DNA of 32,824 bases from Pelagophyceae sp. CCMP2097. Taxonomy: Eukaryota; Sar; Pelagophyceae. Every line of letters starts with the position of its first letter. Position 1 is the stretch's first letter. The notes below the pieces were generated by a model, which did not search any database, was not told the origin of the DNA, and worked only from the letters and a program-made list of their open reading frames with translations. The stretch is taken from the NCBI GenBank assembly GCA_026770575.1, contig MU657198.1:365906-398729 (forward strand), given 5' to 3'. The position numbers and the translations under genes are program-made. Below are positions 10,591 to 19,976 of the stretch, one piece after another.

Positions 10591-10980
10591 ATTGAGACGG
10601 TCCTACGTGGTCCGAGACGGTCCTAGACGTCCAAAGACGGTCCTGTGCCGACGGTTTTCTGCGGGCCTAGACGGGGCTCGAGGTGGTCCTCTACGTTCCT
10701 CTTTGGTCTTCCTCGGTCCTAGACGGCCCTCGGTACGAGACGGTCCGTACGCCCATTGACGGTCCTCTACAATCCGAAAGGGTCCTCTACGATACGGTTT
10801 TGAAGGCCCTCTGCGGCTCTCTACAATTGTAGGATTCCTACTATTCTCTATGGTTTTAGACGGCCCTAGGCGGCCCTATGTGGTCCGAGACGGTCCCATG
10901 GGGGCCCGGACGGTCCTCAACAATTCTCGGCGGCCCTCTGCGATCCTCTACGGTCATCGACGGCCTTAAAAAAAAATTAA
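10590..10980 (+). repeat. Decamer-period array (GGYCCTMKAC type), copy B
   Basis: Degenerate units close to GGTCCTAGAC, GGCCCTCTAC and GGTCCTCTAC, spaced at about 10 bp or small variants of it. Since 10 is not a multiple of 3, three units translate to a ten-residue peptide repeat (Gly-Pro-Arg-Arg-Pro-Ser...), which keeps some frames open without coding for a protein. Confidence 0.8.
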
Positions 10981-11065
10981 CGGTTGTCTATGGTTCTAGA
11001 CGATAACACAGGAATGCGCCGGTCGCTGCACGGTCCGGGTACAAAACGGCGGCGAAGGCTTCTTC

Positions 11066-11170
11066 TGTGTCAAAGGCCGGCCCGTCGCAGGAGGAATGGC
11101 GCTGGGACGCGTTAGACGGCACTTCGGCAATCGGCTTGCAATACTTATGTCGGCCAATCGACTCTTTTTA
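11066..11170 (+). repeat. Partial anchor module (start part only)
   Basis: Contains TGTGTCAAAGGCC, GCAGGAGGAATGG, then GGACGCGTTAGACGGCACTT and ATCGGCTTGC, matching the beginnings of modules B and D and the fragment at 17838. Similarity stops before the GGTGCGTTTGCCCGT box. It sits right after the decamer array, where the next module is expected, so the repeating order is array then module. Confidence 0.55.
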
Positions 11171-12570
11171 GTAAACACACGTCGGCGAAAACACCGAATA
11201 AGTTCGAAAAAATACGCAAACACACACGAACTTCTGGAGCGGTGAGCGCGCGTGGATCACATGGGTTCACCTTCAGAGTCTGGCCACGCCGTCATATAGG
11301 CTCGATGCCCACGTATGATGATTTTGGGGGCACAAGCATCGCTGTGTGTGCGTTTTTTGATGGGTACATTTTGCACCTTGCTGGCATCGAGTCCGAGGGT
11401 CCGAGCACGCATGCCTGACTCCCCAATTTTGCATCAGCGTACGCGCAAGGTGATACCCGAGTCATCCACGCTCCTAACTTTCTTCGAGATCGAAATAATG
11501 CACTCAGTAAACACCTTTGGCGTCTTTACGCATGCTCTTATCCCAGGCACTTCATGAAACCCGCGCCGGGAAATTCGCGGGTTTCAGAGTGCAGGGAGCC
11601 AGTAAGGGTCATCGACGAGCGGTCTGCGAAGTACCGGTGGGCAGGACTGTGAATTGACGACACTCTACCCCATCTGGCAAGCTCACGTTTCCGTCACAAC
11701 TTGGTGTCGACTGAGCGTTCGCAAACAGCGTGCGTGACTCCCCAATTTCGGCTCAAGTTGCGGTTCAGGCTCCTTTCGAACTACTGTGAACAGGGGTCCG
11801 CCGATGACGCCATCACCATCGAGCCAGGGCCGCCTGTTGGCCGTCCCACGTGCCATTTCCAAAATATTTTGCCTCGTTCGTCGACACTAAGGCCCTTTGG
11901 TACAAGATAGCTTGAACCTAGACTCGCATGGGGGTCCCAGAGGACCCCCATGCACTTTGAAGGCTGTGTACGTGGTTCTACGTGGAGTCGCCACTGACCT
12001 TGCACAATTGACCTAAGTCCCATGGTATCGATGGATATGATGGAATGGGCCTTGAGGGGCTCTATAGTCAAGATTACTTCATGGGGTCGTCGACACTGGG
12101 CACACACGCGCATCCCAACTCTAACGCTGGCGTACAACCCAGTGGAAGGCGTCTTCGTCACACTGGAGTGGTGTATGTTCAGAGGAAAGTCGATTCACGA
12201 GAAAATTCGAGAATGTGTTTACTAAAAAAAGTCTATTGGCCGGCATAGATCTAATATATGTAATACTGGTGTGCAACGAAAAGTGGAAAAGCGCCTATTA
12301 CAAGAGCGCGCCGGAGGCACACGGAGGACCCGACTTCGAGCGAAGGATACAGACAAATCCCATTGCAATGCCCACGTAAATAATTAAAATTATTTAACTT
12401 ATCGCTGAATTTTGCGGCCGGCCACACAGGCCGAAAAAATACGGGATTAGGAGAGGCCAATAGCGGCAATTTTGGAGTTTATTAAATCTAAAATGGGGGC
12501 CTTAAAGTCCTTTTGAAGGGGGAAAACCCGAAAATATAGTGGAAACAGACTACATGATTTCCGGTGATGG
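11170..12570. other. Stretch without an assignable gene
   Basis: Holds a hairpin at 11556-11585 (GAAACCCGCG, 10-base loop, CGCGGGTTTC) and a short inverted repeat TGGGGGTCC/GGACCCCCA at about 11930-11950. Opposed frames at 11781-12161 (minus, 126 codons) and 12022-12225 (plus, 67 codons, with NPVEGVFVTLEWCMF) overlap; neither matches a family I know. The motif TGCGTGACTCCCCAATTT (11727) has a near copy at 11413. Confidence 0.35.
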
Positions 12571-12579
12571 CAGGAGGCG

Positions 12580-12658
12580 CAAAGTGCGTGCCCTCGGAAG
12601 CGGTATCCATTCGTACCTATGTTGAGCGTGGATACCGCTTCCGAGGGCACACACTTTG
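12580..12658. repeat. Near-perfect 30-bp hairpin
   Basis: Arms 12580-12609 and 12629-12658 are reverse complements with one mismatch; the loop is 19 bases. The arms contain CCCTCGGAAGCGGTATCCA and its complement. Arm and loop size would suit a small-RNA precursor or the relic of a foldback element. Frames crossing it are probably incidental. Confidence 0.8.
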
Positions 12659-13062
12659 GCCACTGGGGCGAAGTTGGAGGGCATCCAGAGCTCGAAAAGG
12701 GAGGAGTGATGATCGCAGCTCCACTCATCGGCCTGGAGCCAAGATTGATATGGCCGTGAGAGCGACGCGCGGTGATGACGCCGCCAAAAGCAAACACCCA
12801 GACTCGCCATGTAGGCTCGACACGAGCCTGCTCCAAGCTGCTCAAGTAATCTGGGAAAACCCCTCTAATATCAGGGGCTCTGTCTCCCTTTTCAGCCTGT
12901 GCCAGATTCGAACCTGTGACCAAAAACTTCTTCTATGATGATTCCAATGAGGCTCCTGCTCGACCTCCATTCCCAATTTTAGCGACCGCATCAACCACCG
13001 CTGAATCGGCCGAGTTGCTGTCCTTTCCTCCCAAAGGTGGAACCTCGCGGATTTACCCGTGT

Positions 13063-13093
13063 ACGGACGGACGGACAGACAGACGGACAGACA
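13063..13093 (+). repeat. GGAC/AGAC microsatellite
   Basis: Interrupted tetranucleotide tract of ACGG and ACAG units between a unique stretch and the hairpin at 13122. Confidence 0.85.
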
Positions 13094-13121
13094 AAATTGC
13101 CCTTGGCAATCCTTCAATCAA

Positions 13122-13184
13122 AGGACCCGAAGGGCCCTTGCCGTAAACTGACGTTGATTAAACGGCAAGGACCCTTCGGGTCCT
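13122..13184. repeat. 23-bp-arm hairpin at the edge of module C
   Basis: AGGACCCGAAGGG-type arm at 13122-13144 pairs with 13162-13184 with one mismatch; the loop is 17 bases. It lies directly before the first bases recognisably shared with module B, so it may mark or have created the left boundary of copy C. Confidence 0.75.
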
Positions 13185-13490
13185 CAAAAACGCCCATTTT
13201 CGGGCCTATAGACGGGACGGGCCCCAAAGAATGGACGATATACAGGTGCGTTTGCCCGTGGGAGTTGACACGGTAGAGACTGGATGAATCACGAAAAACG
13301 TACGCGCGCACGAGAAGGACGGGCGTGTAGGTCGGAGCAAGCCAGCTATAGTTGGGATATTGATCCCCTTAAGGGGCATGCGCCATACGAAGAGATGGGC
13401 GCAAGAGGAATCGGCGCTTGTGAAGGGGTGAAGAAACTATAAGCAACCTCACGGAATACTGAGACATCGACGGATGAAAACGACGGAGGC
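13185..13490 (+). repeat. Anchor module, copy C
   Basis: Shares GGTGCGTTTGCCCGT, GAAAAACGTACGCGCGCACGA, AGCTATAG, CTTAAGGGG, GAAGAGATGGGC and AACTATAAGCAACCTCACGG with the other modules. Its first part (the GGACGGCACTT block) is missing, replaced by the hairpin at 13122. The array follows immediately. Confidence 0.75.
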
Positions 13491-13960
13491 TGCGCCGCAA
13501 ACGTCTGCTGCGCCGCAAATGGAGGATGCATCGTCAGAGAGGGCTGGGCCGCCTTCAGCGGCTGCGCCGCCAGTGGAGGCTGGGCCGCCAGAGAAGGCTT
13601 GGCCGCCTTCGGCGGCTACGCCGCCTAGGGAGACAGGGCCCCCTCCGGCGGCTTAGGCGGCTGTGCCGCATTTTGCGGCTGCGCCGCATGAGAAGGCAAG
13701 GCCGCCTCCGGCGGCTTCGCCGCAAGAGGAGGCTTCGCCGTCAGAAGAGGCTGGGCCGCCTTCGGCGGCTGCGCCGCATCTGGTGGCTGCGCCTCCTGAG
13801 GAGGCTGGGCCGCCTCTGGCGGCTGCAACGCCTCCGGTTGCTGCGCCGCCTGCGGAGGCTGGGCCGCCTTTGGCGGCTGCGCAGCCTAAGGAGGCTGGGC
13901 CGCCTGCGGCGGCTGCGTCGCCTCTGGCGGCTTCGCCGCAGGAGTAGGCTGGGCTGGCCC
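13490..13960 (+). repeat. GCC palindromic satellite array (copy C)
   Basis: Linkers of GAGGCTGGG join hairpin-like GGCGGCTGCGCCGCC cores, the same pattern as copy B. Ends with CGCAGGAGTAGGCTGGG and turns into the decamer array within a few bases. Confidence 0.85.
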
Positions 13961-14348
13961 TCTGCGATCCTCTACGGTCCCGTACAGTCCCGTACAGTCC
14001 TAAATGGTCCCATACAGTCCTGTAGAGACCTAGACGGCCCTCGAGGGTCTTCTGCGGCCCTCTGCGGCCCTCTATGGTCGTTTCCGGCCCTCTAAAGGCC
14101 CGAGGCGTTTTATGCTCTACGATCCGCGGTCCCGTAAAGTCCCTTGCGGTCCTAGACGGTAACGTCTTGTCTAAGATGGTCCTAGACGGGCCTTTACGGC
14201 CCTCGACGGCCCTATACGACCCTCTACGGTCTTGGGCGGTCCGGGACGGTCCTAGACGGCCTCATGCGACCCGCTACGGTCCTCTACGGCCTTCTACGGT
14301 TTTCGACGGCTCTCTACGGTCTTGCACGGTCCTCTACGACCCGGCCCT
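13960..14348 (+). repeat. Decamer-period array, copy C left part
   Basis: Units such as GGCCCTCTGC, GGTCCTAGAC and GGTCCCGTAC continue to 14348, where an 1174-bp insertion begins; the same array resumes at 15523. Confidence 0.8.
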
Positions 14349-15522
14349 CCGTAATGTCCCGCTGGGCGCAAAAGGGGATTCACCGGATCATTATCCTTGG
14401 AGGTGATTGTGGGGCCCGGTATATATACCGCAACGCTCCCCCACACGCATACCGTAGGAACGGGAGGTTTAGCGTGGAGAAAGACAAAATACGATAATGC
14501 ACCGGGCCTTGGTCCGGCTCCGGTGGCGGCCTTACTGCAGGTCTTGAACCTGATGCCGCGGGGCGGGCTTACTGCGTGTCTTGGACACGTGGCCGCTGGG
14601 GAGTGGAGGCTTACCAGGGTAACACTCGCCAAAAATCGAGTGCCCCCCTGCGGGAATCGAACCCGAGACCATTATAGAGCTTCAGCTCAAAGTGATACCC
14701 TATCGAAAGTGATACCCTATCAAATAAAATCCCGTTAAAAGCCCGTTGATATATAGAGCTTGCAGTGATCTCTCCGTTCAACGGACCTCGTACAACTCTC
14801 AAACTCGCGAGCCAAATCAAAGTAGTACCTAGGTACTACTTTGGCCCGAGGGCAACCCCGAGGCACCCCAGCCGACTCCCGTCCCGGGATCGATGGTGCG
14901 CAGTCAACAAGCCCATGCGCAGACGCCCGTCGATTTTCCGCATGGTGCGTCGACTCTAGCGGAATCGGCGTTTTGGGTACTTGTGTTCGAGTTCGTACCC
15001 ACCCGCGATGCGCTGTCGCGGCCGGTTCCGGGCGCTGCCGGATTGATTGCGGACGCCTGCGCGCAGTTCCCGCCGGTTGCCGGCGCGTGGCGGGGCCCGC
15101 AAGGGCCCGAACGCATGCTCCTCACGCGCCTTCCGATGCCACGTCGCTGCTGCCCAAGGGGTAGCCACAACGCAAAACAAAGTTAGGGCCGGCCCTGCGG
15201 GACCAATGCGCGTCGATAGGGCCTGGCCATTCAGCGCCTCATTCCGACGAGAACTGACCGATATCCTTGACCCCTCCATAAGACAACGACGTCATCTCCA
15301 AAATATGCAGATCAGTTCGACAGGATATGAGTTTGATCTTGTCCGATGGATACGATAGGATATGAATTCGATAGGGTATCACTTTGAGCTGAAGCTCTCT
15401 ATTCGCAAGTCATTGTGTACGTGGGCCCATTAACCCGTAATGTCCCGCTGGGGGCAAAAGGGGATTCACCGGATCATTATCCTTGGAGGTGATTGTGGGG
15501 CCCGGTATATATACCGCAACGC
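14349..15522. mobile_element. 1.17-kb insertion bounded by 88-bp direct repeats
   Basis: 14349-14436 and 15435-15522 are the same 88 bp with one mismatch. Each contains GGGGCCCGGTATATATACCG. Array sequence lies directly on both outer sides, so the block is an insertion into the decamer array. Inside, TTCAGCTCAAAGTGATACCCTATCG (about 14680) recurs inverted at about 15370. At 14651-14670 the minus strand carries GGTTCGATTCC, a perfect tRNA-type B box with a 4-bp T stem but no matching acceptor stem. The termini suggest a miniature LTR (TRIM-like) element; I found no primer-binding site or target duplication. The 14890-15180 part is GC-rich and open on both strands. Confidence 0.55.
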
Positions 15523-16275
15523 CCTCTGCGGCCCTCTACCGGCTCTCTACGGTCCTAGACGGCCCTCTACGGTCCTAGACGGCCCTCTACGGGCCTCTAC
15601 GGCCCTCTGTGTGGTAGGTAGCCTGCGACCCTCTGTGGTCCTCTGCGGTCCGAGAGGTTCCTCTGCGGCCCTAGACGGCCCGAGATGGCCCTAGACGGCC
15701 TTCTACGGGCCTCGACGGGCTTCGACGGCCCTAGACGGTCTTCTACGGGCCTCCACGGCCCTCTGCGGTCCTCAGCGGACCTAGACGGACGACGGTCCTC
15801 TTCTACGTGCCTCTACGGCACTCTACGGTCCTGTACGACCCTAATCGGCCCTAGTCGGTCCTCTGCGGCCCTCTGCGGCCCTCTGCGGCCCTTTACGACC
15901 CTCTGCGACCCTTTACGGCCCTCTGCGGTCCAAGAGGGTCCTCAGCGGCCTTGGGCGGCCCTTTACGACCCCCGCACGATCCTGTACGGACCGAGGCGGC
16001 TCTTTTTGGTCTTCTACGGTCCTCTACGGTCCTCTGCGGCCCTACACGGTCCTCGAAGGCCTTATACGGCCCCGTGCTGCCCTCTGCGACCGCCTGCGGG
16101 CCTGTTCGACTCTCTACGCTCCTCTGCCCCCCCCTGCGGTCTTCTGCGGCCCTCTACGGGCCTAGACGGCCCGGTACGGTCCCCCGGCCCTAGACGGTCC
16201 TAGACGGCCTTCTTCGGTTCCAGACAGTTCTAGACAATCCTGGACGGCCCTAGACGACCCTATGCGGTCCTTGAC
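15523..16275 (+). repeat. Decamer-period array, copy C right part
   Basis: The longest uninterrupted tract of this satellite. The 10-bp step is clearest at 15535-15620, where GGCCCTCTAC and GGTCCTAGAC alternate. It leads straight into module D. Confidence 0.85.
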
Positions 16276-16284
16276 GGGCCTCAG

Positions 16285-16690
16285 ACGCCCCGAAAAGAGG
16301 AGGAAGGGGCGTGGGACACGTTTAACAACACTTACGGCCATCGGCTTGCTATGATGCTATCTAAGCAGGGAAAAGTCAAAATAGCACCTAAAACACTCGT
16401 TTTCGGGTCTATAGCCGGCCGAGCGCGAGTGAAAAGAAGGCAAGACGTCGGTGCGTTTGCCCGTGGAAGATGACACGGTAAAAAAAGAATGAAACACGAA
16501 AAACGCACGCGCGCACAAGAAAGACGGACGCGTAGGTCGCCGACGGGCACGGCAGATATAGCTGAGATATTGATGCCATAAGGGGCACAAGCTATACGAA
16601 GAGATGGATACAAGAGGAAACAGTGCTTGCGAAGAAGTGACGAAACTATAACCAACTTCATGGGACACTGAGACGTCGGCAATTGAAAAC
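16285..16690 (+). repeat. Anchor module, copy D
   Basis: Starts near GAAGGGGCGTGGGACACGTTTAAC and ends with AACTATAACCAACTTCATGGG and CACTGAGACGTCGG. Includes the block TTTTCGGGTCTATAGCCGG shared with copy B and, inverted, copy A. On the minus strand an open frame of 184 codons joins the module and the start of the array, including RARRRPTRPSF and FTVSSSTGKRT. Copies A and C have stops or shifts in the same region. Confidence 0.75.
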
Positions 16691-16694
16691 GAAA

Positions 16695-17064
16695 TGGCGT
16701 CATCGCCGCCAACAGAGGCTGCGCCAAAACCGACAGAAACGCCAACTAATGGAGTCTCCGCCGCCTTCAGCGGCTTCACCGCCTTCGGCAAATACATCGC
16801 CTCCAGCGACACCGACGCTAGGAAAAGGCTCCGCCGCCTCCGGCGGCTTAGCCGCCTCCGGCAACTTCGCCGCACGAGGAGGCTGCGCCACCTTCGGCGG
16901 CTTGGCCGCAATCGACAGCATCATCGCCTCCGGCGACTCCGACGCCCGAGGAAGACTGCGACGCCTCCGCCGGCTGCGCTGCCTCCGGCGGCTTCGCCGC
17001 ATGAGGAAGACTGCGCCACCTTCGGTGGCTGCGCAGTTTCCGGCAGCTGCGCCGCATGTGGCGG
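16695..17064 (+). repeat. GCC palindromic satellite array (copy D), left part
   Basis: Same palindromic cores as other copies, with more interruptions. It is split at 17064 by the element below and resumes at 17481. Confidence 0.8.
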
Positions 17065-17480
17065 CCTGGGTCGCCGCGTGGGGTATGGGCTTATGGGGTC
17101 CAGCCTACCCAATATGGGATGTGGGGCCCCATATTGGGTCCCATGGGGCGGCGGGGTTCCAGCCGGCGCGTGTCGCCGCCAGTGGGCCGCCCAAGCTTGA
17201 GCCAGGGCCCACGTCGGGGTCCTTGTTAGCACCACTTGGGCGTCGTCCGGGCGGCTCGGCATAGACGGCCTCGGACTCGGCGGCTCGTCGTCTTCGTCGT
17301 CATCGGATGGCCCGCCGAGCCCTTGGTGTCGCCCGCGCAATTCCGTATGGGGCCCCACGGGGCCGTATGGGGTCCACTGGAGCCTACCCAATATGGGCTC
17401 ATGCCCCCCCCCCCTTATCTCCTGGATCAAGTGGTTATCTCACCCCCCCCCCCCTTACGGGCCCCATACGGCGACCCAGG
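17065..17480. mobile_element. 416-bp MITE-like element inserted in the GCC array
   Basis: The ends CCTGGGTCGCCG and CGGCGACCCAGG are perfect 12-bp inverted repeats, followed inward on both sides by TGGGG. The flanks TGGCGG (17059-17064) and TGGCGG (17481-17486) could be a 6-bp target duplication, though GGCGG is common in this array. Inside are C11 (17404-17414) and C12 (17443-17454) tracts, each followed by CTTA, and a hairpin of ACCCAATATGGG with its complement (about 17107-17139). AGCCTACCCAATATGGG occurs twice (about 17102 and 17380). Confidence 0.6.
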
Positions 17481-17486
17481 TGGCGG

Positions 17487-17790
17487 CTGCGCCGCATGCG
17501 GCGTCTTTGCCGCATTTGTAGGCTGCGCCGCCGTCAGAGGCTGCGCTGCTGTGCAGCATCAGAAGCTGCGACGCCTGCGGCGGCTGCGCTGCAGACGCAG
17601 AGGGAACAGTGGGTACGCCTGGCCTTTGGCCAGCAAAACGACCAATTCAGCCTCGGACAGCGTGGAAGAAAAGGCACGGCGGCTTAGCCGCCTGCGGCGG
17701 CTGCGAACCCGTTGGCGGCTGCGCCGCCGAAGGTGGCATCGCCGCCTTAGGCGGCTGCGTTGCATACAAACAAATCGGTGGTTTATCTCG
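17487..17790 (+). repeat. GCC palindromic satellite array (copy D), right part
   Basis: Continuation of the split array, containing a non-repeat island at about 17600-17670. Confidence 0.75.
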
Positions 17791-17837
17791 CGACGCATGG
17801 GCTCCGCATTAGGACAATCATAACACACTTTCTGTGC

Positions 17838-17965
17838 TATGTGTCAAAGGCCGCCCTGCCCTAGAGGGAACGGCCGTAAGCCACTTTGGACGGCACTTAT
17901 GCTCATCTCCTCGCTAGGGCCCTATGCCATGTGCCAAAAGGGAGAAAACTACCTAGCGAGGCTAG
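17838..17965 (+). repeat. Partial anchor module (start part only)
   Basis: TGTGTCAAAGGCCGCCC, then TTTGGACGGCACTTATG and CATCTCCTCGC, followed by CCAAAAGGGAGAAAAC, corresponds to the first 100 bp of module B. It again lies right after an array, as the repeating order predicts. Confidence 0.55.
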
Positions 17966-18079
17966 ACAGTAGAAGCCCTTCGGGGTAGATGACCAGTCGC
18001 TACTGCGCAGGCTCCCTCGACTGCACGTGGCTCGCCAGCTCTGTCATCTCCCCGGGATATTAAATCAAAAAGCGCTTTT

Positions 18080-18600
18080 GAAGTCCTCACGCTCGCCTTT
18101 ACTGAAAAATATCCGCCACGGCGTTCGTCACGGCGTACTACGTCGCAAACGGCCGACGTCACGGTGGCGCGGCAGGCGCACGTAGAGTGGCGGCGCATCC
18201 ATGCCGAGCTCCTTAAGTGGGGGTTCGTGCACAAATACTACACTGGCAACGCCAACGTCGGCATCGCTGACCCGCGGGCGGATCCTCGGTTTGTGTTTGT
18301 GCGGCGTTTCTGCTTGCCAGGGGTGGCTCCAAACGAGTCGGCCAAGCAGATCGCGTCCTGGCTCTGCACGCGTGCCTCGTGACGCTGAAGTTGTAGGGAT
18401 TGGGACAGCCATCGTCACTGGACTGCGCGGCTTCCCGAACATCACGCGGGACGCGGCGCCCATCTCGCGGATGCAATACTCAGTCATGACCGATGGGCGG
18501 CGCGTGTTTAACTGCTCGGAACTCGACATAAGCATTGCGACGGAGCTAACGACTGCGACATATGAGACGACCGAACGGCGAGAACAAAGTACGGCGGCTT
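18080..18600 (+). CDS. Coding-like segments in two frames, unknown protein (possible spliced gene)
   Basis: One frame reads FTEKYPP at about 18100 and continues through VEWRRIHAELLKWGFVHKYY and DPRADPRFVFVRRFC to a TGA at about 18382. From about 18376 a second frame reads DAEVVGIGTAIVTGLRGFPN and SVMTDGRRVFNCSELDISIA. Composition of both is protein-like and unlike the satellite around them. A short intron or a frameshift near 18360-18390 would join them. The second frame then runs into a GCC fragment. Family not recognised; it could be a captured host gene piece. Confidence 0.35.
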
Positions 18601-18725
18601 CGCCGCCGAAATCGGCTGTACCACCGACGGCAGACGCCAAGTCGACAGCCGCCGCCTCGCCGACGGCCGCTGTGCCGCATAAGGCGACTACCGCGGCTGT
18701 GCTACAGTACGGCGGCAGCGTCGCA
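18590..18725 (+). repeat. Short GCC array fragment
   Basis: A few degraded units (GGCGGCTTCGCCGCCG and relatives), in the place where a full array would precede the next decamer array. Confidence 0.55.
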
Positions 18726-18789
18726 GACAATCCCTTTACGGAAAGACGAGCCGTCAAAGCTCCTAAAGATAGTTTTGTTTTGGAAGTGG

Positions 18790-19400
18790 GCATGGGGGCG
18801 GCCCTCGACGGGCCCGGAGACGGATCTCTGCATTCCTAAGACGGCCCGTCAGGCTCGACGGTCCGTCGACGGCCCCAGAGACGGCCCCAGAGACGGCCCT
18901 GAAGGCGGCCTCGAGAGGGCGGTCTATCGTCTGTCCGTCGACGGACCCAGGGACGGTCCCAGCTGAAGCAGGACTAGAGACTGTTTCAGAGAAAGTCCTG
19001 GAAACGGGCCCAGACTATATATACACTAGCACGCCCTCCCCGCGTCGAAAGGCGCCGGTTTTTGGTCCGGTGTGTCGGTTTTCAGATGGGATCGAAAGGC
19101 TCGAGAACGGTTTCAAACGGTCCCGGGGAGCCGAGGAGCCGGAAATAGACCTCGGCTGAAGACGTTCCACGGGCCCGAAGACGGACCTGGAGACGCCATC
19201 GACGGTCTCGGATACTGCTCCGAAGGCGGCCTCGGGGACTGTCCCGGCGACGGTCTCTCTGCGGCCATCGACGGTCCCAAAGATGGCCCCGAAGGCGGCC
19301 CGAAGACGGTAGACGGCCCATCTGCGGTCTGTCGACGGTCTGTCGACGGTCCCGGAGGCGGTCCCAAAGACGGTTCCTCCGCCGCACGGGCCCTCGACGT
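18790..19400 (+). repeat. Decamer-like array, diverged subfamily
   Basis: Built on CGACGGTCC, AGAGACGGCCC and GAAGGCGGCC units, spaced about 10-15 bp. It resembles the arrays at 10590 and 15523 but with AGAGACGG dominating, so it is a separate variant. Interrupted at about 18970-19140 by unique sequence. Confidence 0.65.
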
Positions 19401-19559
19401 TCCACCGACGGACCCAGAGACCATTCAAGAGACCATCCCAACAAAGACGGCACGGAGACAGCACGGAGACAAAGGTCCCTTCGACACAGTCCCAGTCTGG
19501 AGCCCCCCCGGCCGAGGTCCCACGCCTCTAAAGACGGGCCTCGGCGCCCGTTCTGACGC

Positions 19560-19720
19560 TGCCGCCCTCTTGAGCCACCGCATGGCATCCCATGTTCTTA
19601 ATTGGGGGGGGGGGGGGACCTCTTGAGCCCACATTGCATCGGTTGAACCCCAAATACCCACACGTGCGCGAGCCCGTACGAGGAGCCTTGGGAGGGCGAG
19701 GCATGTTCAGAAGGGGTCTC
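19560..19720 (-). repeat. G14 homopolymer with flank resembling the 17.4-kb element
   Basis: 19604-19617 is an uninterrupted run of 14 G. On the minus strand it reads CAATGTGGGCTCA, six to seven bases, then the C run, echoing CAATATGGGCTCATG plus C11 at 17389-17414. It is probably a fragment of the same element family. Confidence 0.5.
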
Positions 19721-19814
19721 GGAACGCACCATCCAGAGGCCTCTTGCAACGGTAAACGCGAGGAAGTACTATTGCCGGCTTTGGTCATGCCCTACAGTGT
19801 ATGAAGTCCCCAGA

Positions 19815-19905
19815 AAGAAGGGATCGGCGCTAATGACAAGATGAAACTATAAGCAGTTGCTACGCGACATTGAGACCGGTGCCCCGCAAGTCTTACTCCG
19901 TTTCA
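19815..19905 (+). repeat. Partial anchor module (end part only)
   Basis: GGATCGGCGCTAATGACAAG, then AAACTATAAGCAG and CATTGAGACCGG match the last 80 bp of modules B and C. No GCC array follows. Confidence 0.55.
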
Positions 19906-19976
19906 GGAGACATCAAATCCGTGGCCCAGACGAGTTTTCAAAGGAAGGGCATGTTTCGACCAGTTGCCCCGTTGCA

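Noticed and set aside
12898..12925. Second tRNA-like B box (GGTTCGAATCT on the minus strand)
   Set aside because: The T stem pairs poorly and no other arm is visible.
13526..14095. Arg/Leu-rich 189-residue frame as a protein gene
   Set aside because: It is the GCC array in another frame and then runs into the decamer array; no independent sign of coding.
14636..14720. Intact tRNA gene on the minus strand
   Set aside because: The B box and T stem are good, but no matching acceptor stem or cloverleaf could be built upstream; at most a tRNA-derived remnant.
14349..15522. Classical LTR retrotransposon
   Set aside because: Terminal repeats are only 88 bp, and no primer-binding site, polypurine tract or gag-pol reading was seen.
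15685..16203. 172-residue Gly-Pro-Arg-Ser repeat protein
   Set aside because: A 10-bp repeat read in triplets gives a ten-residue periodic peptide and few stops automatically.
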